Assembly: GCA_036937835.1 (NCBI GenBank)
Contig: CM072878.1
Coordinates: 17,273,501-17,337,500 of the forward strand
Source: Pampus argenteus
Taxonomy: Eukaryota > Chordata > Actinopteri > Scombriformes > Stromateidae
Direction of reading: 5' to 3'
DNA: 64,000 nucleotides
Positions 41,179 through 51,900 of this stretch are shown piece after piece. The notes below the pieces were generated by a model. It did no database searches. It was not told where the DNA came from and worked only from the letters and a program-made list of their open reading frames with translations. A program made the translations under genes and the position numbers. How positions within the stretch are numbered: position 1 is the stretch's first letter; the number at the start of each line of letters is the position of its first letter.

Positions 41179-42142
41179 CCTCCTGAGAGCACCATGCACA
41201 GCTGGGGTGGGCAGCCAAACACTGTTGACAAGTGGTGACTCCTCGTGATGTGCAAATGTTGGAACCTGTGGCGATCATGCAAAGACATATGTAAAAAAAT
41301 AAAAATAAAAATAATAATAATTTAAAAAAACATAAATAAATTCCTTTTACCATGTAGTTAGATAATGATGCTGAGCATACTGTAGCATTAAGCATTGATT
41401 CAAAACTTTTCATTCAATACAAGCCAATAAATAAATAATAATAACTGGAGTGTGGTCTCTATGGGTGTGGCTGCAGCTCACCAATGTTAAATCTACCTCT
41501 GACTGTAAAAAATGAGTAATGTGACAAAATATCAGAAAAATTAAATAGTTATTTTAACTCTTAATTAACTTACTGATGGATTTTTGATAAATATAAAAGC
41601 AGCACTCTGTATATAGTTACAGCACTTTATTTAGTCTTTATTCCAAGTATGATAAGCTCTATAAAGAAGGACTTTATAGATATGTCTGTCTTATTGTTTT
41701 ATTTATTTTTATTTAATTAGGGGGAAAGTGCAGTAAAAGTTCACTGTTGTTATTATTAGATATTTATTGATAATTAAGCTGTTTCTGAGGCATGTGGAGG
41801 ATCCTCTTCCTGGGAAACACATCCCGGCTAATCTTTTATTCCCTTATAAGGAAAACAGCAGCAGCGCAATTACAAACCCTGCAGAGTCGTTACTGAAGTT
41901 AAACAGGATTATTATTACAACAAATGAACAGCAGCAACTTTATTATAAATAATATTAATATGTCTTGTAACTCGTGCCCCTCCTCATGCCCCTCTTCTTC
42001 CTCCAGGTCGAGCAGGCAGGTGAATGTTTTAAAAGTTTTTTTTTACAAGAATAAAACTGAAAGACAACATCTTACCGAAAACGTTTGATACCGATGAGAA
42101 AAAGACGACTGTTGTTAGAAGACGGTGTGAAAACGTGTCCAT
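34085..42142 (-). CDS. itgb3: integrin beta-3
   Basis: Beta subunit of the alphaIIb-beta3 (platelet/thrombocyte fibrinogen) and alphaV-beta3 (vitronectin) receptors. Fifteen exons: 42076-42142, 41180-41265, 40720-40918, 40260-40512, 39975-40137, 39699-39860, 39515-39610, 39339-39428, 39086-39220, 38577-39006, 35593-35815, 34835-34935, 34546-34665, 34288-34454 and 34085-34150. They total 2358 bases, giving 785 residues plus TAA, against 788 in human. Domain order: signal peptide, PSI, hybrid, betaI with MIDAS DLSFS (about residues 142-146), hybrid end, four I-EGF modules, beta-tail, one membrane helix, and a cytoplasmic tail with NPLY. All junctions keep frame and all introns are GT-AG. Linkage to rprml agrees with human 17q21.32. 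Teleosts often have two itgb3 copies; which one this is cannot be told here. Confidence 0.96.
34546..34935 (-). CDS. itgb3: itgb3 exons 12-13, beta-tail domain
   Basis: Exon 34835-34935 encodes ACVECQHFQRGQYIEDNSC, SRICKNEIQVVDEL. Exon 34546-34665 encodes [39 protein letters not shown]. It matches human [20 protein letters not shown] and [20 protein letters not shown]. Cysteines are conserved. Confidence 0.94.
35593..35815 (-). CDS. itgb3: itgb3 exon 11, I-EGF3-4
   Basis: Encodes DNGKCSCGFCQCNSGWKGEN, CNCTTRKDTCMSSMGMLC, SGRGNCECGVCHCTQPGAYG and TCEKCPTCPGACTIK. It matches human [40 protein letters not shown] and TCEKCPTCPDACTFKK. It ends in phase 2 and joins QACVECQHF. Confidence 0.95.
35816..38576 (-). 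other. itgb3: itgb3 intron between I-EGF exons, about 2.8 kb
   Basis: The largest itgb3 intron. Both strands have open stretches but none with splice signals and recognisable homology. It contains a G run at 37003-37012, GT-rich pieces near 37380-37425 and a short (TA)n at about 38410-38427. Confidence 0.6.
38577..39220 (-). CDS. itgb3: itgb3 exons 9-10, hybrid end, I-EGF1-2 and start of I-EGF3
   Basis: Exon 39086-39220 encodes KIRSKVELDLLGVPEELNLS and FNATCLNGEVIHGLKSCSG. Exon 38577-39006 encodes VSFSVEAHLRGCPKEKSRTF, then the cysteine-rich CSNGNGTYECGVCQCHKG, CECSVEDYRPSDDVNC, GRGNCLCGQCSCHANEF and KYCECDDFNCPRFKGAQCS. Cysteine spacing follows the I-EGF consensus. Human equivalents are KYCECDDFSCVRYKG and RGECLCGQCVCH. 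Confidence 0.95.
39339..40512 (-). CDS. itgb3: itgb3 exons 4-8, betaI (ligand-binding) domain
   Basis: Exons 40260-40512 (VEDYPVDLYYLMDLSFSMND, MGFGAFVDKTMSPYM), 39975-40137 (CVAQFGFKNVLSLTDKVSRF, VSRNRDGPEGGFDAVMQAVV), 39699-39860 (IGWRPDASHLLVFTTDAKTH, NDGQCHLDDDN), 39515-39610 (DYPSLGLMTEKMSENNINLI) and 39339-39428 (EYSKIIPGTTVGTLSDDSGN). The MIDAS residues (DLSFS), the ADMIDAS acidic pair (NDD versus human KDD), and DGPEGGFDA with its metal-site Glu are present. The loop between the cysteines of the specificity-determining region reads CFGTQEKC, unlike human CYDMKTTC. Confidence 0.96.
40139..40173 (+). repeat. itgb3: (TA)n microsatellite abutting an itgb3 splice acceptor
   Basis: About 35 bases of alternating T and A. 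On the minus strand the array runs straight into the tatag acceptor of exon 39975-40137, separating it from the pyrimidine-rich stretch (ccccctccacctgttc) upstream. Confidence 0.96.
40720..40918 (-). CDS. itgb3: itgb3 exon 3, PSI end and hybrid domain start
   Basis: Encodes FGKGGSSVSRCDLKQNLLDA, then CSQTALEFPSSILTIQENTP, LSDKG and PQKLHMVLRPG. It corresponds to human [26 protein letters not shown] and PQRIALRLRPD. It ends in phase 1 (CCG G|gtacac) and joins GDAKHFTVSVKQVEDYPVD. Confidence 0.95.
41147..41176 (-). repeat. itgb3: (AAC)n microsatellite next to an itgb3 splice donor
   Basis: Ten or so AAC units on the minus strand, beginning immediately after the donor gtaaac of itgb3 exon 2. 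Confidence 0.95.
41180..42142 (-). CDS. itgb3: itgb3 exons 1-2, signal peptide and PSI domain
   Basis: Exon 1 (42076-42142) starts at ATG 42142 and encodes MDTFSHRLLTTVVFFSSVSN then VF. This is a signal peptide with a hydrophobic core, and it ends in phase 1. Exon 2 (41180-41265) encodes SNICTSRGVTTCQQCLAA then HPSCAWCSQE, the cysteine-rich PSI module that matches human NICTTRGVSSCQQCLAVSP. The donor of exon 2 is followed at once by an (AAC)n repeat. Confidence 0.95.
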
Positions 42143-42892
42143 GTCTGCAGCGGAGCAGCCGGAGTGTTTCTGTCCTCTGGGCTTGTTCGCTTCGATACTT
42201 GAACGCCTTTCCTCATTCTTCACTCCTCTAAACGCATGTTGGGTCACACACAGCTTTAAGTCGTTAATCAAAGTCTTTCATCCAGTTTGCGTAACGGAGA
42301 AAAAAAAGAAAAAAAAACTCCATCCTGACTGAGACTTAATAACTAATAATGATGATGAAATGTTTAAAAAGGTTCAGTGGAAACTATCAAAAACAATCAT
42401 TATTAATAATAGTAATAATAATAAGTTGAAGTAATTTTTTTATAGACCTGGTATTATTTTATTTCTACTGGTTGGATCATTAATGAGAAGAGACGAGATA
42501 ACTTTACTTTTTTTTTTTTCTATTCAGCAGATTTAATTGTTTTAATTAAATGTTCTGATGTAAATATTCAAACATCTAAATATGTAAATAGTCCACTGTG
42601 TGAACGTTGTAAATACATTTGTTTTAGTAGATTAACTATGTAAATATGTGAATTAACGTTTTAAACATTACAATACTTTTACTCAAGGCTGCAAAAAGAT
42701 GGGGAGCAAAAACAACAACAACAACAACAACACTTTGAATCTTGAAACATGTCAGCAGAATAACCCTAACCCTAACTTTATAAAGTATCATATAATAAAT
42801 AAATACATGAATCAATACGTCAGTACAAAATTTATTAACTTCCACACTGCAACCAGAGCGTTGGCACCTCTTCCAGCCAAATGTTTCCCTTC

Positions 42893-42962
<70 letters not shown>

Positions 42963-43581
42963 TGCATTTCTTTTATATATATACATATATATATATATAT
43001 ATGAGGAGATTACTGGACCACACTCTTTGTTGTGATTTTTTTTTTACTGTATAAAATGCTAAAATCTGTTGTAGTTTGCCGTTAGCATGGCGCTATGAAG
43101 TGAAACATGAAACATAAACTAATTTGCATGTTGTATTTGCACTGGATTGAAAAGATCACAAAATGTTGTTAGAAACAATGTAAAGCTAAACCTGTCACAA
43201 AACCTTTGGATTTGCATTTAAAGCTATGGGCTCAAAAACAATGAATCACCAAAATGATTCGAGGCACCCAACAGTAAGGTGTGGAGTTGTGGTAGAAGGA
43301 CCCCTAGTGGAAGAAATGAACAGCTACTGAGATATAGATGGAGCTCATAGTGAGTTGGTAAAAGCAGTCAATCATTTGTTGATTTTTCAGGGTCAGAAAC
43401 GACTGACCTTGCTGCAGCTATCGCTGTGTGATATGCATTGTGTAACCAAGCGCTTCCTGTTCCAGTAAACGATGGAGAATGTGGAAATTTAAAAACCAAG
43501 AAGAAGAAAAAACAAAAAAAAGAAAAAGAAGCAGAAAATAGGATAAAAGCTCAGATTGCCCTACAGAAATGAACTTTGCTG

Positions 43582-43616
<35 letters not shown>

Positions 43617-46600
43617 TGTGTGTGTTGTGGGACTTGCAGACAATGCTTCTTATCTCTGCACTTGTCCATTTATTGAATCTTTATCCCTGTACCCTGCTCT
43701 TATTCTCCAGCTGGTTGCTAAGTTACTGCCACCCGTGTCCAAGAATTGCTGCTAGAAGAAATGACAGAAATAGAAAAATAAGTAGAAACGATATAATAGT
43801 CGACTGTTCTGCTGGCATTAAGCTCTCTGTGTGGGTGGGTGCTGCAGGTAATACATTGTGGGCAATCAAACCTCCTCTCCAGTATTGACTGATTTGGATC
43901 TATTGGCTCCAAAGCCTTGTGTGGTGACCACCCCCACAGATAAATGGCATTTTGGGAAGAGCGTAGCACCAGTTGTTCTGAGTGAAAAGCCAGAGACTGG
44001 GTCAGATGGCAGCCAATTAAGACTGAACAAGACGAGAGGAGGGGGGGTGAGGAGGAGGAGAGGGGGATGGAGGGGTCCTGACCTGTGTTACAGATCTATC
44101 CGGAGCCCTTTACGCTTTTCACTACCACTTACATTTACCTCTCTGGGGGAAAGTAAAAATAAATAAATACATAAATGTACAACTGAGGATGAGCGCATGA
44201 AGGATGGAGAAATGGAAAGAGTGCAAAAAAGGGCTTTTCTATTTATTGTCGTGTGGTGCATCCAGACGTCTGAACCGTAGAACATGTCGCCTGTTGTTAA
44301 AACACAAGAGAGAGAGAGACAGCTGGGAAAGAAAGAAAGAAGGAACAAAGAAGACAAAACGTGGCAAGTAAAGAGACAGAAAACACAAGGCAGATCATCT
44401 GAGATGCAGAGATGTGTCTAAATGGAAATGAGGTTAATGGGTAGCGGATGGCGGAGTGCATGCAATGTCTGCGCTGGAGAGACGGAGCAGGAATTTCTGC
44501 AGTTATATTCATGAAATGTGTAATCTTAAACAAACCATCACCGACCATTGAAACAGACAGGCGGCATAGATGAACCGGGATCACACGCATTCTAGTTTCT
44601 AATATCTGCAGCACAAAAAAAAAAAAAAAAATCTAAAGCAGTGAAGTCATTATCTCCCTAAAATAACTTTAACGACCGCCGGTTGCTTCGTGTGGGCTTG
44701 ATGTGGGGCCCCACTCTGCTGTATCAGTGTGTAATTATTGACTGTACTTACCTCTGTGTGATTAAGACTCCCAGAGGATGCAAACCTCTCAGGATCAAAA
44801 CATGGCTCCTAACACTTTATCTGCGTCCCCTGGTACTTTGTTTATCTATATTTAATGTGTAAAATCTACTTTTTTTAAATGCTCATTTGACTCTCTGTGT
44901 TTTTCATTGCACACATGAGGACAAAGCAGCTTCCTCGCAGTCCTGCGTGTGGGCTTTTATTAGCTAATAAAGGGGCATCTTAGGAATCCGTTAATTTAAA
45001 AGAGGGAAGTTGTTGGGAACGTCTGCTCCGTCCGGGCCGCAGGGGCTTAAAAATGGTGTGTGTCCATTTTCAATCCTGAGTCACGTCAGGCCCTGTGGTG
45101 GCACCTGCGAACAACAAATGATGGAGGGGTAAAGAGCAGAGGGGAGGTAGGTGGGGTCAAACACCACCTCCCTGTTGCTAGGGACGTCTTCACTTAGTTT
45201 GTGTTGCTAGGCTGCCAATTCCCTCATGTTAAGTGGAAACGTACCCCCCCCCCCACATCTCCTCCGTCCAGGCACCTCATCGCTCCCTCCCTCTCCTTCT
45301 TCTCTAAACCAAAATAACTTCACCAACCATCTGTCACTAGCCTCACAGGTCTACTGTTGCTTAGGAACAAGTCAGACACTCACATTCATGTCTATATGCA
45401 TCCTTATATGAATATGTCTTCATACACAGTTGTACTTACAGTAACCACTAGTAAGGCAACGTTTTCTGTCCGTGACCGGTGCATCAGATCAGTGTGAAGT
45501 TATGAATCAGCAGCAGCTTCTTCACTTTATGAAAGATGTAAAACTTCTTGAAAGTAAAAAAAAAAACGATTTTGAGTTCAGAAGAGCGAGTAACACGTTC
45601 GTTGAAGTTTCGTCTCTTGTGCATTTGCAACCACTTTTCTTCTAATATGTGGATTCTTTGAAATGTTGTAATTTAAAGGCTCAAAGAGACGTGGTTGGGT
45701 TTTAACTGCACTGGAGGATTGATATGATGAAGTGTAAGTACAAGCTACTTTCCATAATCACACCGCGATGAATAATAGAACAGAATCAAATTGCACGGCA
45801 TTGATTTACATGCTCCAAATTAATTTGCGAGCAACCGAGTCCAAAGACTAATGAGATTTTTTTTTTTGATCTCATTGTACACAAAAAAAAAACAAAAACA
45901 AAAAAACAAACCACACACTCCTTGTGCTTCTGTTATCAGCCACTAATAAATGATCTGAGAGTAAACCACCTCCAGGCTTATGAAAGCTATCTGTGGATGG
46001 AGCTAATCATTGTTTGTACACATGCTTGTCAGTTGGTGGCTGAAAGCTGCTTACCCAGACATCAGGAGCATCCCAAATTGAATTTCATGGCCTCTGTTTT
46101 CAGACAAACAGCGGATTAATGTGAAATGCTCCCCAGACGTGTCTTGAGAAGTCGTTTTAAAATGTTTGAGGCTGTTTGTCATCACTCCAACTCCTTCATT
46201 TATTCTATTATTATTATTATGATAAAACAGGAAAATATATTTTAAAGCATTAGTGTGTTTTTTTTTTAATATACTGCGTAATTATATTTTATTAGCAGTT
46301 TGGAAAAGTTACAGTGTCTCACCAAGTGTGTTCTTAATACTGTGATGATGTAATTAGATAATAACTAAACTGGTACCCAATCAGTCAAGATAGTTTTATT
46401 AGTTTCTAATTCGGTTATGGTTCCTCTGCAGGGATTTTTTATCATTGCAGCAGTAAAAAATCTGCACATATTTCCATAATTTTGTAAAAACTTTGAAATT
46501 GTAAAGCAAAGACTAACTGGAAATCACATCAGTCATGATCATTTACCTTCATCACAAATCTCCAAATTACTGTGTTGATGTCTAGAAAACAGCGACTTAT

Positions 46601-47852
46601 GAGACAAGGAGAGAAGCATCACAACACATTGGGGGGAGTTGTGTGCAATAATAGACCCAACATGAGCAAATATGATATATAGAAATGATGTTAAATTATG
46701 GGTACACAGTTAAATGATGACATATTAGCTCCAGACTTTAAGACTCTAAAGTCTGATTATATTGGTTAATCTTTTACTGTTAAGCTATAATATAATTCAA
46801 ATACGGTAATAAATATTAAACAGGTTTGCAGGGATTTCACCTCCACTTTAATAAGTACGCTTTTGTCCCGGACAGCTGCAATAGTTACAGACGACACGTG
46901 AAAGACATAAAGTGATATTTGAATAACACATTCCAATAAAAACAGAGAGCTGTCTGCTGCTCGGCGGTTTCATTTCAGCCGCTGCCTGGAAAAAAAAAAA
47001 GGAAACAGCAGGTGCAGTGAAAGCAGGGCGAGCCAATATTTCTGATAAATATTTGCCATGGTTCAATCATAATTTATTAATTCATGTCTTCCATTTCTAA
47101 GTTATAGCTCGCTGTGCCTATATTGGTCTGCCTCTCAAGGCTCCTAAGTCACAGTTTTCTCAGCATCAAACTCTCCAATAATCTGCAGCTCGCCTTGGTT
47201 CTCATTCAACTGAATGTTTCCAGGTTTGAAATGATTTTTTAAAGACTTTCAAGGTTGAAGTTAATGTATGTGTGAATCCATATTGATGTGCAGAAAGTGC
47301 ACCTTTTCACAATCTCCATGTTTATGGGTCATTTAGCCTCATTCAGTCTTGAACACTAATTCTCTTAAATTAAAGGACTCTGATGGGAAGTAAATACAAA
47401 TTCACTTAAAAAAAACAATATTAGAAACAGATGTCATTTTACTCCTGTGGCAAGAGGAGCGTGTTATCAGGGGGGGTGGAGGGGGGTGTCACATGACTAC
47501 TCCCCCTGGTGAGGAGTGGTGATGTGGTCCACGGGGAACTCATCATCACTTTAAAACGCACCAGAGACTTGGCACAAAAGAAGCGCTCGCAGGCGAGCCC
47601 GAGCGCACAGGGACTGTCTCTTATTACACAGGAAGGAAACGCCGTTTTTGCACCTTAAGAACACTAAAAAGTCACATCATTGACTCCAAGTTGAAGAAAA
47701 AAAAACTTCCTTTCTGTTTTGCACCTGATGCAAACTGCATCGAGCAGCTCGGTTCATGCGCTCACTGAACATTTGCCTGTAAACCTGAACAGTCACATGA
47801 CAAAGTTTTGCTTAGAGTCCAGTTTTTGTGGTGCCTCTTGTCAAACGGAGAC
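42143..47852. other. itgb3-rprml intergenic interval, 5.7 kb
   Basis: The two genes are divergently transcribed, so this interval should hold both promoters. Repeats present: two (TA)n arrays (about 42895-42959 and 42976-43002), an (ACA)n run (about 42713-42733), a tiny telomere-like AACCCT run (42763-42777), a GT array (43580-43625), and A runs (44613-44630, 46989-46999). Non-repetitive blocks near 44700-45110 and 45910-46130 are the best candidates for conserved regulatory DNA. No coding exon was found. Confidence 0.55.
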
Positions 47853-48182
47853 ATGAACCTCTCTTTCTTCGACGTGACCCAGAACGCGCTGTTTAACGGG
47901 ACTCTAGCCGGGACTCTGGCAACCTACACCGGTAATAGCACCGACAGCGTGGTGACCGGCGACGGCGGCGGCTCGCTGGTGCTGCTGCAGGAGGAGCGCA
48001 AACTCTTCGTCATGCGTGTGGTGCAAATCGCGGTGCTGTGCGTGCTGTCACTCACCGTCGTCTTCGGTATATTTTTCCTCGGGTGCAACCTGATGATCAA
48101 GTCGGAGAGCATGATTAACTTCCTGGTGAAGGACCGGAGACCCTCCAAAGACGTGGAGACGGTCATGATCGGGCTCAGCTAG
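47853..48182 (+). CDS. rprml: reprimo-like protein, single exon
   Basis: Small single-pass membrane protein of the Reprimo family. Reprimo itself is a p53-induced inhibitor of G2/M progression; the role of RPRML is less defined. The 109-residue protein starts MNLSFFDVTQNALFNGTL, has potential N-glycosylation sites near residues 2, 15 and 28, and a membrane segment at about 56-78 (VQIAVLCVLSLTVVFGIFFL). The near-invariant family tail follows: GCNLMIKSESMINFLVKDRR, PSKDVETVMIGLS. ATG 47853 was chosen because the in-frame upstream extension has no ATG and no homology. Linkage to itgb3, as in human 17q21.32, and IKSESMINFL favour rprml over rprm. The family is normally intronless in its coding region. 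Confidence 0.93.
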   Translation: MNLSFFDVTQNALFNGTLAGTLATYTGNSTDSVVTGDGGGSLVLLQEERKLFVMRVVQIAVLCVLSLTVVFGIFFLGCNLMIKSESMINFLVKDRRPSKDVETVMIGLS

Positions 48183-48231
48183 AAGCATGGAGAGTTGGTA
48201 CTGTGGAGAACTGAACTGATCCCGTGTATGT

Positions 48232-48277
<46 letters not shown>

Positions 48278-48568
48278 GGGGATCTAATGCGCGTTCACAA
48301 CCGTCTGCATGTACCTATAAAAGACTTATCTCTGTGTCCTAGTGAGGAAAAAAAAAATATGCAAAAACTTCACATTTCCTTCCGAAAAACGACTACAGGA
48401 AAGTAGTCCAGCGACCAATGTTTGTGCGTGAAGCTTGTGCGTAAAAGACGGGCAGTTGTTTACACGTGGGCCGATCTGTTGATGCTTTTGAGTGAATTTA
48501 ATGCCAACTTGAACAAAGTGACGAAAATGTTTACAAGCTGTTACCTCATTTATTTTTGTTTGTTATTT

Positions 48569-48604
<36 letters not shown>

Positions 48605-48975
48605 GAAATCATTGTTAATGAATGTTTTTAAATCTGTCAAAAAGCATGAATGTGAATTATTATTATATTTCCACGTCTGCTCGTGACCTCCGTGGACGTG
48701 GTGGATATGTGGGTATTCTCTATACAAAGTATTTTTCTTGGTCTCTTTGGGTAAATTACACTTTAACTGAAATCTTGCACGTTTTTCAACAAACTCACAG
48801 CTTTATTGTTGTGATCCTGGTCCTGTTTTTTTGGCATGCTCGCTACTTCATCTGTAAAGTGATTTCTGGACCCGTTTTGCACTTTTCAAATGACTGATGC
48901 TGCATGAATTATTTTGTACCAAGAAAAAGTTTAAATTGCAGCATGGAATTAAAACATTACATTGAACACATCACA
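48183..48975 (+). other. rprml: rprml probable 3'UTR
   Basis: Contains a GT array at about 48237-48274 and an A30 tract at about 48577-48603. The first plausible polyadenylation hexamer is ATTAAA at 48948-48953. A long 3'UTR is typical of reprimo genes, but the end is only inferred. Confidence 0.4.
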
Positions 48976-51900
48976 CCTGGTCATCTGTTAATTAACATGG
49001 TGCTCATCATCCCAGAATTTAATATTTATTGATAGATTAAGGATCAGGAAAATATTGTTTGTGCATTAATATCTTTTCTTCCAATGTTGTGTTCAACTCT
49101 TCAAACTTAGAATTGAATTATTAGTTATTATATTCAGACGTGCCAATCTCCAAAGGAAGATGTGTTTAGTCATTTTAACTTTAATCAGATTGTCAAATGT
49201 TGCCTGATCCATCTCTGCCTTCAGATCTAATCAGATCTGATCTTTATTTAAGATGCATTAATAGTAGGTGCACCTTTGGCATTAATAGGATTCTTTTTTT
49301 TCATAAATGTTAACATCAGAAAAATGGCATTTTCTATCTTAAAATGAAGGCAAAATATCAGGAGTGGCAAGATCAAGGCACGATCACACGTAATAGTTAA
49401 GCAGTCAGCGTGGCATTTGTTGCAGCTTTATATAGAGAGGCGACGAGAAGCCAGGCTGGGTTATTCATCTTGATGACAACAGGCTCGAGCTCATATTGGC
49501 TTCACAGCATTTAATCTGATCTCTCTGAAGAGTGACCAGCTGCAATCAAGATGCATTCAGGCACCCTGACCGCTTCCCCTCCCAGCTGCTCCGGCAGCAC
49601 CTCGAGGAGATGCTGCAGAGAGCGGGATGCTATACTGTTCTTCTACTTTTTGTTCCATCACAAAGAGTGGAAAGAGAACATAAATGTGATTGAGAAAGCA
49701 GCGAGAGAAGTGGCTTTAAAGGGATTTCACACAAAAAAAGGCCATATACAGACACCCATGAACTGAGGAATATCACTGTCATTATGCTTTAGGATATGAA
49801 TACTCGTACATGCACAGAAAGTCTCATTCTAGGAGTCAGATATTAAATTCCCATTGTATCTATCTCGGCATTTTTGGTTCAATTTGTCTTCCATTTCTTG
49901 ACTATTTCTATCTGCACGACCCCCGCCTCCCTTTTTTCTCCCTCATGCCCCACTCAGAAGCAACCAATGTTCTCATTATTATTTCAGGACTTGTTAGGAG
50001 AGCTGGGTTAGATGAATCCTTACAAACACACCCATGCATTCACACATGAGCCCCATTCACCGTGCACACATAGGACACTGATGTGCAGCCGACCTGCAAA
50101 TTCTGACATCAACCTAAAGTATCGCATAAAAACAACATGAATAAGTAAAACTCATTAGATAATTAGACTTTAACAGCTGAGAAGCGCTCCAACGATCTAT
50201 TTTAAATACAACACGTATCATGAAAATACTGAAACGTGTCGACATGGTAACCACCACATCCTGTTATGTGAAGATTTCATTAGTGCTTTAAGCTTTTCTG
50301 AGCAGGGAAGAAACAATTATTATGAAATTGATTAATTATTAAAGCTTGAATATCATATTTTTTCTCTTGTGGCAGGACACTATGCGGGAAAACATTCGCA
50401 TAAACAGTCGGCCTGTGATTTCATAACGAGAGAAGGTCAAGAGGTCGGGCTGAATTATCCACTGTTATTAAAACTATTCATAATAGTTACTCGTGAAGCA
50501 CACATTTTTCTTCCAAAGACAAATACATAATCCTCAGGGAGCAAATAAACAAAACTTTTGGTACTTGTTTCCATGTACCAGCGAATGCTTGGTGGAAACG
50601 AGGAAGCATGCATGCTATTTTTAAACATTCAGCTCTTAAACGAAGTTATAACTTCAGCAACACCGAAACTTTAAAAAAAAAAAAAAAAGTGTTATACAGT
50701 AAATCAAGCATTTCTATGGTACAATCTCCAAAGAATACATCTAGACACTGAAGGCAGCAGTTGCATTTAGAGGGGTCTGTATGATTCGGAGGGCTCACCG
50801 CTGGACCCTGGAACATGTCACAGTTTATAGATGCCTTGAACCAGGACGCTGACTTGGTGCCCAAATCGCAGACTGCTGGTCGGGTATTGTACACATTGAT
50901 GGCTCCTTCAAGGACGTGCAAACAACAGCTTTGGCTGGAGGTCATCTTATGGTGCCAAAAACCAAATCTTAAAACAGCTTCAATTAACAGTTTGTGAGAG
51001 ATGTCGACTGGATGGATGCATGAAAAACAGCCAACTCACAAATTCAGTTCATATGTATGAATTAACTATGTGACCAAAATCCAGGCGGCTGAATCAAAAC
51101 GCTCAAACGCTCTCATTCCCTTATTTCAAACTACACTAAACAAACGTCTCACGACTATTATTAGCATTGGCACTGAACGTAGCACTTGAACTTACATTGC
51201 AAATGTGGAATCGCGGCATACGATTGCATTCAGGAGACTGCAGGATTTAGAAAAAGGGAAACTTTTAATGGAAACATCTCAAAAATCTTCTTTTGTGTGG
51301 TTCTTCTCACTCTGTCAAACAAACTCCCGTCTTTGCTTTGGCTGTATGTCAACTAAAATTAAGATCCACTTAAAGTTCTCATTTTCTCACTACGAAAAGC
51401 ACTACTTGAGTCACCCACTACCGCTGAGCATAATGCTAAATATTGAGCACAGAGCACCATCCATGTGTCTGCAATCTGTTACGGATACACGCGCCGTTAC
51501 AGGGCTTCTTTTCTCTTCACTAACTGGGTGATCTGCTATAATCACATGTCTGAGATGAAGGACGACATGTAGTGTTATGGGCCAACAAGTCGGACTGCTT
51601 GACAAGCGGCCGCGGTTATGATGAATAAGACTGGACCAGAAAAAGGTTGAGTTGTAGTTAATTATAATATGTGCTTGAAGAGGATATTAATAGGCGCATG
51701 TTTCCGTGGCAGTGCAGGAATAACATGTTAACATGTTAACCCTTCACCACAATCAACATGTTGCAGTTTGATGTGTTAAAGTCGGGCTCCGTAGAGCTGC
51801 TGCACGTTTGCTTGTCAAAAAGGGGTCACAGCTGACCTTTTACAACAGAGATCTCGGAGAAAATAATGAACAGCGCTCCAGCCATGAAATTATGAGAGAA

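Noticed and set aside
42763..42777. Telomere-like AACCCTAACCCTAAC run
   Set aside because: Only about two and a half units, inside AT-rich sequence; far too short to argue for an interstitial telomere or chromosome fusion.
43580..43626. Val/Cys/Thr/His-repeat open frames at GT arrays (also at 17844, 55287, 58822, 60687 and 63861)
   Set aside because: Translations of dinucleotide microsatellites.
47808..47852. N-terminal extension of rprml from an upstream in-frame codon
   Set aside because: It starts with TTG, not ATG, and lacks family homology; ATG 47853 gives the expected size.
48574..48603. A30 tract after rprml, suggesting a retrogene
   Set aside because: The reprimo family is anciently intronless, so an original poly(A) tail would not survive. 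No target-site duplication was noticed, and the 3'UTR continues beyond the tract.
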